A stretch of 64,000 bases of DNA, taken from NCBI RefSeq assembly GCF_004786035.1, contig NZ_CP035088.1, positions 522,001 to 586,000 of the forward strand, written 5' to 3'. The position numbers were made by a program, and so were the translations under genes. Under the pieces are notes generated by a model, which made no database searches, had not been told where the DNA came from, and saw only the letters and a program-made list of their open reading frames with translations. This document shows positions 63,504-64,000 of the stretch, piece after piece; the first letter of the stretch is position 1; the number at the start of each line of letters is the position of its first letter. This DNA is from Pseudomonas viciae (GTDB lineage Bacteria > Pseudomonadota > Gammaproteobacteria > Pseudomonadales > Pseudomonadaceae).

Positions 63504-63573
63504 CTGTGGGGGCTTGCTCGCGAAGACAGCGCAAGCTGGTCCACCGCCATCGCGAGCAAGCCCGCTCCCACAG
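63504..63573. repeat. REPIN with a shortened left half
   Basis: The left REP reads TGTGGGGGCTTGCTCGCGA, missing three or more bases of the usual TGTGGGAGCGGGCTTGC; the right REP (63549-63573) is complete. The pair lies between the small gene and the right arm. Confidence 0.85.
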
Positions 63574-63598
63574 GATAAACGCGATCCCAATAAAATCA

Positions 63599-63905
63599 GG
63601 TCGGCTTTAAGGCCGCCTCGCGGTGGACGTTGATCTCGGCGCCCCGTTAACCACGCTGGCCGAACGCAGGTATTGCGTAGTGGGCATCCCGGCATGGATG
63701 CCGGGATAGCCGCGCTGGGCCATGGATGGCCCTTCGCGGCGGGCCCACGGAGCAATGCCGGAGTGAGGGCATGCCGAGCCTAAGCGAGGCACCGAGTGGT
63801 GGGGCAGAAGCGCTTTGGTTACTTTCGCGCTTTTCGAAAGTGACCCGCCGTAAGGGCGGAACCATAAGTAGCCGTTACCGCAGAAATGGATATGTACTCA
63901 ATCAA
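63599..63905. repeat. right arm (B) of the inverted repeat, intact copy
   Basis: This 307-bp sequence is the reverse complement of arm A. It shows the uninterrupted target (CCGCCCTTACGGCGGG in the sense of arm A) into which the IS inserted in the other copy. It contains short ORFs, including an Arg/Pro-rich one, that I regard as noncoding. Similar long intergenic repeats are, as I recall, frequent in fluorescent pseudomonads. Confidence 0.92.
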
Positions 63906-63914
63906 CAAAATCCC

Positions 63915-63958
63915 GGTCGGCTATAAGGCCGCCTCGCGAGCAAGCTTTGCTCCCACAG
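63915..63958. repeat. short GGTCGGCT..GGCCGCCTC element and single REP
   Basis: GGTCGGCTATAAGGCCGCCTC (63915-63935) runs directly into a REP variant (TCGCGAGCAAGCTTTGCTCC, to 63958). The last 42 bases of the window show no feature I can support. Confidence 0.7.
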
Positions 63959-64000
63959 GCACCGTGATCAGCTGATTATCGGCGACAACAAGACGGTCAA

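Noticed and set aside
61085..64000. Right-end segment considered as a prophage or integrative island
   Set aside because: No integrase, phage structural gene, tRNA attachment site or direct end repeats were seen; only an IS and repeat arms are supported.

Overview
The window is chromosomal DNA from a Pseudomonas, most likely of the P. fluorescens group. Gene order largely follows P. aeruginosa PA5020 down to PA4969 as I remember it, the coding DNA is GC-rich, and the gaps carry many copies of the GTGGGAGC(G)GGCTTGCTCGCGA repeat (REP/REPIN) typical of fluorescent pseudomonads. No rRNA, tRNA or CRISPR array was found.

Layout. (1) 0-8.7 kb: an acyl-CoA dehydrogenase, then the divergent proline genes putA and putP around a control region with five GTTGCA boxes, then a small DUF2165 membrane protein. 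(2) 8.9-11.7 kb: a type VI secretion spike gene (vgrG) coupled to a DUF4123 adaptor, with no effector gene behind them. (3) 11.9-25.9 kb: rlmJ, msrA, the c-di-GMP phosphodiesterase dipA, a PhoD-like phosphatase, aceF-aceE, and divergent glnE. (4) 26.1-46.9 kb: the lipopolysaccharide (LPS) core locus. waaF-waaC-waaG-waaP-wapP-wapQ and a tandem-kinase gene overlap or nearly touch. They are followed by a carbamoyltransferase and a glycosyltransferase/capsule-synthase-like cassette with one reversed kinase gene, an O-antigen-ligase-like gene, msbA, mig-14, dnpA, an orphan APS kinase cysC, and hldE. (5) 47-54.4 kb: a conserved hypothetical gene, an aldo/keto reductase with an FAD oxidoreductase, an SMR pump divergent from a LysR regulator, waaA, and a tolC-type outer-membrane channel. 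(6) 54.5-61.1 kb: TPP riboswitch-thiC-cytX, a DUF3298-type lipoprotein, and the old nudF-yqiB-cpdA cluster. (7) 61.1-64 kb: an accessory segment. Two ~310-bp inverted repeat arms flank a small Pseudomonas-type gene with a two-hairpin leader, and a 1,422-bp IS4-like element with a 9-bp target duplication has landed inside the left arm.

Much of the window serves the cell envelope. HldE makes ADP-heptose, WaaA adds Kdo, WaaC/WaaF/WaaG build the inner core, WaaP and relatives phosphorylate it, the carbamoyltransferase and cassette enzymes decorate or extend it, the ligase-like protein caps it, and MsbA flips the lipid A-core. The most open regions are the variable core cassette at 35-40 kb, the orphan vgrG-DUF4123 pair, the terminator-like hairpin just before waaF, the paired palindromes before aceE, and the inverted-repeat/IS segment at the right end. 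Assignments come from reading motifs and gene order; no database search was run.
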